From Lycium barbarum (taxonomy: Eukaryota > Streptophyta > Magnoliopsida > Solanales > Solanaceae), in contig NC_083337.1 in NCBI RefSeq assembly GCF_019175385.1, forward strand, positions 44,740,938-44,804,937: a DNA stretch of 64,000 nt, read 5' to 3'. How positions within the stretch are numbered: position 1 is the stretch's first letter; every line of letters begins with the position of its first letter. Under the pieces are notes generated by a model, which saw nothing but the letters and a program-made list of their open reading frames with translations, made no database searches and was not told the DNA's origin. Of this stretch, positions 46,538-57,307 are shown piece by piece. The position numbers and the translations under genes were made by a program.

Positions 46538-46731
46538 TGCTTCTACGAAGTATTTCTTGGTCATGTGTGACCAGTACAATTATTAATGTGGTAGCCCTGT
46601 GAGGCATTGTATATTTTGGGTTGTTGTAACAAGATGGTAATGATACATTTACAAAAAAAACCCTTGCAAAATCTTCATAGCTTTCCTAAGCACTTAATAT
46701 TCGAGGACAAATGTTCCTAATGGGGGAGGAA
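46538..46731 (+). mobile_element. 3' UTR, eroded PPT hairpin and polypurine tract
   Basis: Non-coding, matching the UTRs near 430-590 and 20874-21028 in reverse complement. An eroded hairpin, AATATTCGAGGACAAATGTT, lies near 46697-46716, and TGGGGGAGGAA at 46721-46731 is the polypurine tract before the LTR. Confidence 0.8.
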
Positions 46732-48275
46732 TGTTACACCTCGTACCTTTGTACGTTAGGAATTTCTAGGTAATAGTCGTGCAATTGGGGACATGGGAGT
46801 TGTTGTTGAAAATATACGAGACTATATGTGCTTATCTTATGATTATGAGGGTTTTAGGTCATGTAATAGGTCATGGAAGTTTGGAGAACAAGCGAATCAA
46901 GCAGTTTAAGTTTTCGAAGCTTTGGAAAAAAGTTGGATAAGATTTCATACAATAATATTGGTCTAACTTGAGGAAAGAATATCTTTAGTATATTAAGAGT
47001 TTGGAAGTGAAACAAAATCCTAAAATGAAATTTAGGAAGTCTAGTTTCCAACGCAACAAACCGCACATTAATTGGACATCAGAATCAGCCGTTATGAGCA
47101 TTTTAAGATTGGTTGTCTGAGCAGGGAATCAACCCTGCTCGAATGCACCAGAAGGCCAGGTAGTTAAGTCGGACTCTGGAACCTTATGAAAGGGGGCTTA
47201 CCCCCTCATTTCCTATCCAAACACGCCCAAACCCTCTCAAAATTTCTGGAAACTTCCTCCAACTTTCAGTTATCAAATTTTAGCACGAATTAAGTGGAAT
47301 TCCCCGAATTCAGGTCCGGACGACGTATAGTTACCATTGTAATATCGTATTGTGAGGGATTTTTGCTTGAATCCAAGGTGGATACCAAATATATCACGGA
47401 TCTAGCAGGAGTACGGTATGAATTCTTCCTTATTAGGGTTGATTTAAGCTTAATTACAGAGATAAAACTACTGAATGGTCGTATAACAATTCTATTGGTG
47501 GAAATATTAGATAAACATCATTTGGGATGTTATATGGAATACTTTGGTATTGATGATGATCTTGTTGGTGTTAGTATTGTTGTTGTTGTGTTGGTTGTTG
47601 ATATTGTGATTTCGGGCTAGGGATATGGATAGGGGAGATGCTGCCCGATTTTCGACATGATATAAAGTAGTTTAATTTGAAAGCTCAGCACATGCATATG
47701 ACGATAAGTCTAACGATAGTATGAATTCTTTCGAATGTACATTTACGAGCTCGAAAGGATAAGTATAGGTAGTAGGAGACCGTACAGGTATGTTAAGGCT
47801 AGTCCCTTTCTTTCCAAAAGCATGATTCCTTTCTTGTGAACACATAAACGTTTTCTAAAATGTCCTTACTCCAAAAGCTAGAGATTCATGATTTTGAAAG
47901 TTTCTTATGACGCTAAAGATGAGTATGCTTTTATGGTGACAATGATGACGTTGATGATCTTATTTCTAGAACTCCAAACCTTATGACTATAATGCTATTA
48001 TGAGGTTATTGTGTTTATTTCATGATTTTCTTGATGTCACTCATCGTTGATTGATCTCACCTCATGTTACTCGTTCCCTCAAGGTGAGATATAGCGATGA
48101 TGCTTTTTCCATAGTATAAGTCGGAGGTTACCGACCTTACGTCACTCCGATAAAGTAGTGGCTCTTATTCAGGCTCTTATGCACGCTATGAATATAATAT
48201 ATGTGTATAGCTATTTTGTGATATTAACGAGTCCTATTATTTCATTTTACTTATGTGTTGCTCTCATTCTCATGC

Positions 48276-48328
<53 letters not shown>

Positions 48329-49209
48329 CACATTTGACACGGGGTGACGATGTGGCCTTTGTTGTGGCGTTTATATATATAAGGCACATTTGACAGGGGG
48401 TGACGATGTGGCCTTTGTTGTGGTGTTTATATATATATATATATATATATACACGGCACATTTGAGAGGGGGTGACGATGCGGCCTTTGTTGTGGTGTTT
48501 ATATATATAAGGCACATTTGACTGGGGTGACGAAGTGGGCTTGGTTGTAGCATTCCAATAGACATATATATGCTTCTTGCTATACAGTCATACTGACTCA
48601 TTCAGATTCACACATTCACTGGCATGTCTCAAATGTCTTCCGTGATATATGTACATATTGATTTTATGCCTTACATACTCAGTACATTATTCATACTAAC
48701 TCCCCTATTGCTCGGTGGGCTGCGTTCTTGCGTGCAGGTACAGATAAGTAGAGAGGCGGTCCAGCTTGATAAGACTTCCACACCACATTAGTCAGTGCGC
48801 TCCTTTCGGTCCGGGGCTACAGTTCACTTTTGGTATGCTATTTTTACTTGTATATATGGGTATGACGGGAGGCCTGTCCCATCCTCTTTACAGCTTGTAC
48901 TCTATTAGAGGTCTGTAGGCAAATGTACGTAGTTGGGATGTATGCAGCCATGACGGCTCCTATTTTGTTGCACAGCATGTGTAGCGACCTATTTAGCTCG
49001 CACTATTATTTTCAGTACATGAATATATATACAGATGATTATGAGTTATTGATACAAAGTTACGATGACGCCCTTTTGCATCAGTATACTTTAGATATGG
49101 GTCATATATGGGCCACCCTGTTGTTTAGTAAGCCCCAGATACCAGTAGATGGGTGTTTGGTCATCTAAGATCAAGCACTCGTCACGACTCATCAATTTGG
49201 GTCGTGACA
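46732..49209 (+). repeat. 3' LTR of the plus-strand element (2478 bp)
   Basis: It begins TGTTACACCTCGTACC and ends AATTTGGGTCGTGACA. The inverted repeat GAGCAGGG-AATCAA-CCCTGCTC is at 47119-47140, upstream of a TATA-like TTATGAAAGG. The CAGTAC hairpin near 48680 has lost its pairing (CATACTAA). The following base run GTCCCTTTC is LTR middle sequence of another element, which suggests this element inserted into that LTR. Confidence 0.88.
48279..48555 (+). repeat. (AT)n tract and four tandem GGCACATTTGA units
   Basis: An (AT)n run at 48279-48325 is followed by four units starting at 48327, 48383, 48455 and 48511, each with GGCACATTTGA, GGGTGACGATGTGGCCTTTG and TTGTGGTGTTTATATATATA. The AT stretches between units vary in length. 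No other LTR in the window has this array. Confidence 0.85.
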
Positions 49210-50281
49210 GTCCCTTTCTTTGTTTAGGCACGATCCTATTGTTATGTGATGACTTACAGATGGAATCCATAATGTCCCTATTCCTAAAATACTATAAGCT
49301 CATGGCTTTTAACGTTCTTGTGATCTTATTGACATTTGTCTCATCATTATTGATCTTTATCATATGGTTATTGATTTCATTCATTGAAGTTGATCTCATC
49401 TTATGATTATTGATTCCTTCAAGGTGAAATCTGTTGACGATGATAGATCCATAATGATAGTCGGAGGTTTACTGACCTTACATCACTGTATAGAGTCATA
49501 GCTTTTATTTGTGCTCGCATGCATGCTTTATATATATGTATATATTTTATCTCATCAAGCCACGCTATAATCGGCCGGGTACGACCTATTGTAAACACCA
49601 CTGCAGTTGGGTACGAATTACCCCGCACGTGGGATGCCCCAGATGCGGGATGATGATGATATTCAATAATTCTATATGGCCGGGTACGGTATTTTATATG
49701 TATGTATGAAAATGTTTTGATCTCTTTTATCTTATGTTATCCTCATACTTCAGTATGTTGTTTCTCATGGCTTACATACTGGGTACATTACTCGTACTGA
49801 CGTCCTTTTTGCTTGTGCATGTTGCGTTAATGCCTACAGGTATACAAGGAGATGGACCAGACCCCTAGGCTGCTTCATCAGCGATTGTGCAGGAGTGCTT
49901 CACTTATTCCGGAGCTACAATTTAGCTGGTACTATTCTTTTGTGTATATATGGGCATGGCGGTGTCTTGTCCCGCATTTATGATGTTATTCACTCTCTAT
50001 ATAGGCTCGCAGAAAAAATGTATGTAGTTAGATGTTCCATAACCTCATCGGTTCATATTTTGTATATCATTCTGGTAGCCTTGTCGGCTTGTACATTTGG
50101 GCATAGTTGATGGTGATTATATAGATATGCATATATCTCTTGGACTTGTGTCTCTCCGAGATTATGATAGTTTCTAGTTAGCCACGTGTCCCACTTAGAT
50201 ATGATTATGAGACATATGTAATGAGGTGCTTTGTCGGTCAGCTCCGGATGCCCGTCATGGCCCTCCGATTGGGTCGTGACA
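49210..50281 (+). repeat. Partial 5' LTR (right part) of the next plus-strand element
   Basis: It starts in the middle of the LTR (GTCCCTTTCTTTG, the block near 47796 in the preceding LTR) and ends GATTGGGTCGTGACA, with a primer site right after. The U3 half and promoter are missing. If the 42067-49209 element inserted here, the missing half lay beyond its deleted 5' end. Confidence 0.8.
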
Positions 50282-50285
50282 AAAG

Positions 50286-50299
50286 TGGTATCGGGGCAG
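50286..50299 (+). other. Primer-binding site, tRNA-iMet type
   Basis: TGGTATCGGGGCAG is TGGTATCAGAGCAG with two changes, four bases after the LTR end. The leader from here to 50489 has no reading frame. Confidence 0.85.
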
Positions 50300-50489
50300 T
50301 TCATCCTAGGGTTTGTCTACCAGTTGTGTCCAGTAGAGTCATGTTTATGGGTGTGAAATTCACCACACTCATATACAGGACGACGCGGGGCATTTAGGAA
50401 TGATCGACCTTTCTTTCTCATCTTAGATCATGTGATAGAGCCATGTTATAAAGACTCTCCTTTTTTGACAGTGTGTTATGATTTCAGTG

Positions 50490-51700
50490 ATGCCTGTGAA
50501 GAGAAAAGCTACAGCGGCTAAGAACGGAAAGTCAGTGGCAGGTAAGAGAACTAAATGGGTACCGCTTACAAATGTGAAGGAGGGCCAGTCCCAGAATGAG
50601 GTTCCATCTCGGTCCTCCCATACTCCGCCCGCTCCAGAAGAGCATAGAGGAGCCCCAGCTCCAGTTCCAGCACCCCTAGTTTCTCTAGTGGATGCCTCAG
50701 CCCAAGAGATGAGAGAGGCTATTCAGTTATTGACCCAGTTAGTAGCCGCTTAAGCCCAGCGATAGGGTGTGTATCACGGTGATAGGGCTACTAGTACTAG
50801 GGTTCGTGATTTCATTAATTTAGACCCTCCAGAATTCTTCCAGTCGGAACCAGATGAGGGCTCGCAAAACTTCATAGATGGGATGTTGAGGACATTGAGG
50901 GTAATACATGCTTTGGATATTGAGTAGGTAGAGTTGGCCTCTTACAAATTATGGGATGTTGCTATTTGTTAGTATAATACTTGGACGTCTTCTAGAGGGG
51001 TGAACGCACCTCCACCTGTGTCGATGCTTTTCTCCGCCATTATTTGCCGCTAGAGATTCGACGGGCCCAAGCTGATAGGCTCTTGAACCTTAGACAGGGG
51101 AACATGAGTGCTTGGGAGTATAGCCTTCATTTTAACTCGTTGGCTAGGTATGCTCCAGCTATGGTAGTTGATATGGGAGATCATGTCCATCGGTTTGTGA
51201 ATGATTTTGGACCACATTCGATTGATGATTTCTTGTTGGCCTTACTTCAGGAAGATATGGATATTTCTCGTATTCAGGACCATGTCAAGAATCTTGAAGA
51301 CTGACAGCAGCAGCGGAGGGTTGAGAGTGATCATGATAGGGCTTATAATAAGAGAGCCAGATCCTCAGGTGCAGTTAGTGAGTTCAGAGGGGGTCAGAGG
51401 CAGCAGTGTTCTAGGCACTCCAACCATTCAGCGGCTAGTGCACCTCCGTGATTTGTGGGCCAGAGATTTGATCAACCTATTTATTCAGGACCCAGTCAGA
51501 GTTCCAAAGCCTCAAGTTCTCTGTATAGAGGAGATTCAGGCTAGATAAGAACACCTTTACCACGATGCACTCAGTTTGGAAAGTTGCATACTGGACAGTG
51601 TCGTTTGGGCTCAGATGCTTGCTATAGTTGTGGCCAGCTAGGCCATATTATGCGTAAGTGTCAATTTCGGGGTGGTTAAGGTATAGCATAGCCTACGTAA
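50490..51700 (+). pseudogene. gag: Gag polyprotein, frame-broken
   Basis: The start is MPVKRKATAAKNGKSVAGKR at 50490; an ATG four codons upstream is also open, but relatives start at MP(R/V)KRK. The frame is open to a TAA at 50751 in the VAA-QAQR segment. After several stops and a frameshift near 51020, LEIRRAQADRLLNLRQGNMS and EYSLHFNSLARYAPAMVVDM follow (51044-51304). The zinc knuckle CYSCGQLGHIMRKC is complete at 51620-51661. Confidence 0.85.
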
Positions 51701-52460
51701 TTGGCAGCTGGATCATCATCATCGGTACTCCCTTCAGAGAAAGGCTTTCATACTTCAGCAGGGCGCAGTAGAGGTAGAGGTGGAACTTCCAGCTCGAGCG
51801 GTCCTCAGAACCGCATTTATACATTAGCTGGTCGACAAGATTTGGCGTCTTTGCATGATGTTGTTATAGGTATATTGTAAGTATCTTCTCATGATGTGTA
51901 TGCATTGATTGATCCAGGCTCAACTTTATAGTATGTTACTCCTTTCATTGGTAGTCAGCTTGGGGTGAAACCCAAGTCAATTAAACCTTTTGAGGTGTTG
52001 AGCTCGTTGGTGATCCGGTGATAGCTAGACGGATATATAGAAGTTTTGTGGTTAAAGTTTATGACCGCCATACAATGAAAAACTTGATTGAGTTAGATAT
52101 GGTAGATTTCGATGTTATTATGGGTATGGATTGGTTCGCCTCTTATTATGCTAATGTTAATTGCAGAACAAAGGTAGTTCAATTTAAGTTCCTAGGAAAG
52201 CCAGTTCTAGAGTTGAAGGGTAATACAACGTCGCCGAGAGGTAGGTTCATTTCCTATTTCAAGGCAAGGAGGATGATTGCTAAAGGTTGCATTTATTATC
52301 TAGTATGGGTTCAAGATACAGACGCGAAGCCACCGACTCTTCAGTGTGTTCCAGTTGTTAATGAATTTCCAGATTTATTCCCGGACGAGCTCCCGAACAT
52401 TCCACCAGAACGGTAGAGTGATTTTTCCATTGATGTACTATCAGATACTAAGCCAATATC
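51701..52460 (+). pseudogene. Protease and linker to RT
   Basis: The active site YALIDPGSTL is near 51896-51926. Then, in a shifted frame (52018-52416), come LDMVDFDVIMGMDWFASYYA and NTTSPRGRFISYFKARRMI, with NEFPDLFPDELPNIPPER ending at TAG where relatives have GAG. The frame goes on as DTKPISI up to the solo LTR. Confidence 0.85.
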
Positions 52461-52984
52461 CATTCTGTTACACCTCGAAAATATTCGTGTTACTAAGGCT
52501 GCAGACGGCTTAATGTGAGCTCAAAGAAGAGCAAATATTACAAGTATAAAGGATCAAATTCTACTGTATTATCATGAGGATAGCATGAGTATGATATTTG
52601 GAATTGGTACAATATGATTGGAATGATACGTTAAAAGATATATAGCCCTCGTAACCGTAAGCTGAGGTGGGGCCCACATGATGATGTTTTTATAAAGGAC
52701 ATATGAAAATTTATATGGACAATATATGTAAAGTTAAACACAACTCAAGAAGGACCGTTGAGCCAAATCCAAGTGTAAGCCCTCCAAAAAGATATTTTTA
52801 AGTTATGTTTTCGGGTGATCAGTCTTCCGGAGGCCATAACCCCATCATTATGTGGGAATTTGGGAACACTCCAAATATGAAATTTGTAGATAATTGAATT
52901 ATCTTTCCAACCATAGGTGGGGGGCCTTCCCACAACATAGGGATAAAATATTATGGGCGTTTTAATACAGGAAGGTCAAACTGG

Positions 52985-53045
52985 GCAGTGGGCTCGGCCC
53001 AACCCGACTCCAAGTCGGGTCAGGCCCACTTCCCTTGCTATGTAA
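52985..53045 (+). promoter_or_regulatory. Promoter palindromes of the solo LTR
   Basis: ACCCGACT-CCA-AGTCGGGT (53002-53020), a perfect inverted repeat, and TTCCCTTGCTATGTAAGGGAA (begins near 53031) lie where other LTRs have their palindromic segment and TATA box. Confidence 0.55.
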
Positions 53046-54369
53046 GGGAAGTTTTAACCCTTATCATCTTCATTTCATACCAAAAAGTCCAGAACATGGT
53101 AGAGAGAGAGAGTGAGGGGATTTTAGAGAGATAAAACAAGGGTTCGATCAAGTTCGAGGCCCCGAATCCCGAGGCTCGTGAAGGATAAAGTGTATTACAA
53201 GTTGTTGCCATCGTTTTAAGCTAAAATTTGAACTTGGGGGATGTTTGTTTCGTGGTTGCTTCTCATATAAGGTATGTTTAAGATGTTAATGATGTTCTTA
53301 CCATGAGCATTGATAGATTTCGGTTATAACTTTTGGATATCAAATGATTTGGGGGCTGTTTTGGTATAATTAATTGGATAGAATTAGTTGGATATTGATA
53401 TAAAATGATTGTTGATATTGTTTTCGATGTTGTTGATGAGCTTTTGTTCTTGAATTTGGGAGAATAAAGTGTATGAAGATATTGTATACAAAGCGTACAC
53501 TGGGCTGTTTTGGTGTATATCTTTGGGAGTTGATACTTTGAGTTTAAAAGAGGCTTATATGAGATGGTTCTTGTTGTTGTTGGTTGCTATTTGTGTTGTT
53601 AAATTGAATTGGAATTAGAGGGAAGCGAAGATTACAGGGAAAATGCTGCCCGAATTTACGGAAGTTAATTACGAGTTTAGAGAAGTATATGAACCTCTTT
53701 CAAGTTGTCTACGGTTTCCTTTACCATGATTGTAGATTGGCAAGTGTTTGGAAGCATAAGTTAAGCTAATCACGTAAGCGACAAGGTATGTTAAGGCTAA
53801 ACATTTCTTCCTTTGGCATGATTCTTGTTGTTATTTATTCTATATGTACTCTATATGATCCCATTCTTAGACGAGTAAGGTCTAAATGTTTCTTGTGATT
53901 GCTTATTGATATTGTACTCCTATTCTGTTCCGAAAGGAATACCCATAAGGTGCCAAGTTGAGTTGTGTATATGGTTTTACTAAAGATTTCGAGAAAATGA
54001 GTTTTATACTAAAGGAAACATAAAGTTTGATTTTCAAAACCACTCCGAAGGGGGTGCGATATTTTACGACTTTATTTCATTTATGATTTATGTTTACATT
54101 GCATAGTATCATCCATTTGTATTGATATGATGATTTATTCTTTGGGTAGGGTAATAAGATGAAATTGAGTAGAATATAATAGTAAGAATTTCATAACAAT
54201 TCTACCCTCAAAACTGGAAGTATGTCCTTCTAAGTCTAGTGAGATACAAATTTCATAACTTCTTATGAAAGACTAAGGCTAACAACTCGATTGTGATGAA
54301 TCGATTAGTGACTTATGATATGAATTGAAATTGATATTTGTGGATTGAGTTTGTGTTGATATAATGGTG

Positions 54370-54545
54370 ATATTAAGCCGAAAGCGGCTGCCCGAAGAGG
54401 CCATTATTATTAAGCCGAAAGCGGCTGCCTGAAGGGGCCATTAGTATTATGCCGGAAGCGGCCATCTGAAGGGATTATTGTGAAACTAGCCGGAAACGGC
54501 TGTCCGAAGGGACCATTCTGTTAACATGTCAGAAGCGGCATGTGT
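54370..54545 (+). repeat. Minisatellite of GCCGAAAGCGGCTGCCCGAA units
   Basis: Four to five units of about 40 bases, the reverse complement of the array at 15360-15572. Unit cores GCCGGAAGCGGC are near-palindromic. Confidence 0.85.
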
Positions 54546-55224
54546 GTTGGATTGCATTATTTACTTAAAGATTGTGTTGAGACTTCGTGTGCACATTTAT
54601 GTTTCTTTCAGCGAAGGCTACAGGTATTGAGTTAGATTGTGATTTCTTCCCTCCTAAGTCAAATTATGATTATGATTTGTTACCACCTTACATACTCAGT
54701 ACATTGTCCGTACTGACGTCCTTTTGCCTGGGACGCTGCGTTCATGCCCGCAGCCTCAGATTGTTTGGCAGGTTAAGTGTATAGCTAGGATGCTTGGATG
54801 TCAACTGAGATTGGAAAGTTCCACGTCATTCTAGAGCTATGCTGAGTCATGTATAGATATGTATGATTATGGGTATGCCAGGGGCCCTTTCCTGACTCAT
54901 AATGTTCAGTTTACATAGAGGCTTTTGCAGACAGTGTCCTGTGGTATGTTTGTCGAGATGTTGACAAAGTTATTTTAGTTGAGTCATTTGTGGATTTTAG
55001 AAGAGTATTTATTTTAGATGATTTCAATTGGTTTAAAGTACTTATTTGATTGAAAGTTTTCATAATCATTATAAAGATAATGATTTCTATTGGGAAAAAA
55101 ATTTATGTTCTTAAAAGTTTTTGAAATGACATGTTTTGATAGAGTGAATGTCTGAGGGTTCGCTCGACTCTGATGAGAGTCGGGTGCCCGTCATGCCCTA
55201 CCATTGTTAGGATGTGACACATTC

Positions 55225-55579
55225 CTCCTTATAGAATGGCACCCAGCTGAATTGAGGGAGTTGAAGGAGTAACTGAAGGATTATCTTGAGAAAGGATTTG
55301 TTAGGCATAGTTCATGCTTTGTTAGGCCTAGTTCATCATCACAGAGAGAATCAGTGTTATTTGAGAGGAAGAAAGATGGCTCTTTACGGATGTGTATCAA
55401 CTACAGACAGCTGAATAAGGTGACGATTAAGAATTTATGATTTATTTGATCAGTTGCAGGGTGCCAAATAGTTCTCAAAGATAGATTTCAAATCTGAGTA
55501 TCACCAGGTAAGAGTTAGAGAGAAGGACATTCCGAAGACAGCGTTTACAACAAGATATGGTCATTTTGAATTTCTTGTA
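55225..55579 (+). pseudogene. Reverse transcriptase N-terminal half, broken
   Basis: YRMAPAELRELKE is followed by TAA, then [14 protein letters not shown] with a short local duplication (TTGTTAGGC twice, at 55300 and 55320), then [20 protein letters not shown]. About 20 bases are missing where relatives have the KYPLPRI segment, which shifts the frame. Stops follow in the QGAK-FSKIDF segment. Confidence 0.8.
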
Positions 55580-56344
55580 ATGTCATTTGGGTTAACGAAT
55601 GCACCGATGGTATTCATGGATTTAACGAACAGTGTATTCAGGCCCTTCCTAGATTTGTTTGTGATTGTGCTTATTGATGATATTCTGGTATACTCTAGAT
55701 CAGAGGCAGAGCATGAAGACTATTTATGTGTTATTCTTAAAGTTCTGCAAGATTGGAAGCTGTATGCCAAGGTCTCTAAATATGAGTTTTGGTTGAATTC
55801 TGTGAATTTTCTATGGAATATTATTGCAGTTGACGGTATCCGGGTGGATACGCAAAAGATTGAAGCAGTAAAGACTTGTCTGATACCCACAACACCCACA
55901 AAAATTCGCAGTTTTCTGGGCTTGGCAGGTTATTATAGGCGATTTGTAGAGGGGTTTTCTTCTATTTCTGCACCACTAATGAAGTTGACTCAGAAATCAG
56001 CTAAGTTCCAGTGGACGGATGCTTGTGAGCGCAGTTCTCAGGAGTTGAAAAACAGATTGACTTCGGCACTGGTTCTGACACTTCCGGAGGGATCAAAAAG
56101 ATACGTTATTTATTGTGATGCTTCAGGTGTTGGGTTAGGTTGTGTGTTAATGCAGCATGATAGAGTTATAGCTTATGCTTCAAGGAAATTAAGGAAGCTT
56201 GAGAAGAACTATCCAACACATGATCTAGAGTTAGCTGTGGTGATTCATCTATTGACAATATTGATGCATTACTTCTATGGTGTTCATTTGGATATCTACA
56301 CCGACCATAAGAGTCTCCAGTATAGTTTCAAGCAAATGAGCTAA
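55580..56344 (+). pseudogene. RT C-terminal half and RNase H
   Basis: Open for 254 codons. [17 protein letters not shown], the active-site [38 protein letters not shown], then [18 protein letters not shown] and RNase H with [30 protein letters not shown] and [14 protein letters not shown] frameshift at about 56335 cuts RNase H before its last motif. The RT thumb and the RNase H acidic residues are kept. Confidence 0.9.
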
Positions 56345-56935
56345 ATTTGCGGCAAAGACGATGGTTAGAGTTATTAAAAGATTATGATGTTAACATTTTG
56401 TATCATCCTGGGAAGGCGAACGTAGTAGCCGATGCTCTTAGCCGCAAGTCCATGGGTAGCTTATGTGATGTCCAGCCAGAGAAAAAGAAGTTAATTCATG
56501 AGCTACAGTAGTTAGCAAGCCTAGGAGTTCGATTATTGGACTCGGGCGATACGGGAATTACTATCCATGATGCGGCAGTTCCATCCTTAGTAATCGAGGT
56601 AAAAGAGCGCCAGTACGAGGATCCCATGTTAGCTCATTATAAAGATACATCCCTCCTGAAGAAAAAGTCACCATTCGAGATTTCAGAAGATGGAGTTCTT
56701 AAATATCGGGGCAGACTGTCTGTTCCTAATGTTGCAGGACTACGTCGTCAAATTATGGGAGAGGCTTATTTCTCCCGTTTCTCTATTCATCCGGGGAAAA
56801 CAAAGATGTATCATGATATTAAGGAAGTTTATTGGTGGGATGGAATGAAGAAGGACATAACAGAGCTCGTAGCCCAGTGCCCTAACTATCAGCAGGTGAA
56901 TATTGAGCATCAGAAGCCAGGCGGGCTATTGTAGA
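56345..56935 (+). pseudogene. RNase H end and integrase zinc-binding region
   Basis: After the frameshift, [20 protein letters not shown] and [17 protein letters not shown] are readable. Then, in frame at 56536-56934, come VIEVKERQYEDPMLAHYKDT, FSIHPGKTKMYHDIKEVYWW and LVAQCPNYQQVNIEHQKPGG. The usual EAH is EAY and the second Cys of the pair is Tyr. The frame ends at TAG (56931-56933; relatives CAG) just before an LTR insertion. The catalytic core is absent. Confidence 0.85.
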
Positions 56936-57234
56936 TGTCACGAACCGCCTAGGGGCCGTGACGGGTACCCAGGGCTAACCACCGAGCAACACTCGTTTTG
57001 CTACTCATCATGCTCATTAAGCCTTATTTTATCAAATTCACACTCAAATCATAAGAGAATCATCTTTCATTTGAAAACATAAATACTTTCATAGACATAA
57101 GCCTTTCGGCTATCAAAATAATATACATATATATGGTAGTAATCTCGTGAGACCATATAACCCACACTGCGTATCTATGAGCCTCTACTAGAGTACTAGA
57201 CATATGGACTGGACAAGACCCCATCGTGCCCATA

Positions 57235-57307
<73 letters not shown>

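Larger units (their letters stand above)
52466..55219 (+). mobile_element. Solo LTR, 2754 bp, TSD CATTC
   Basis: It begins TGTTACACCTCGAAAATATT and ends CATTGTTAGGATGTGACA. CATTC flanks it at 52461-52465 and 55220-55224. Removing it rejoins the conserved PISI-PPYRMAPAELREL segment. The U5 half matches the solo LTR at 14681-17894 in opposite orientation, including the minisatellite (54370-54545) and hairpin (54697-54715, intact). Confidence 0.95.

Noticed and set aside
42067..56935. The two plus-strand pol pieces as the split halves of one element
   Set aside because: Both contain RNase H and the integrase zinc-binding region, so they overlap in content. An LTR end, a partial LTR and a primer site lie between them. 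They are two elements.
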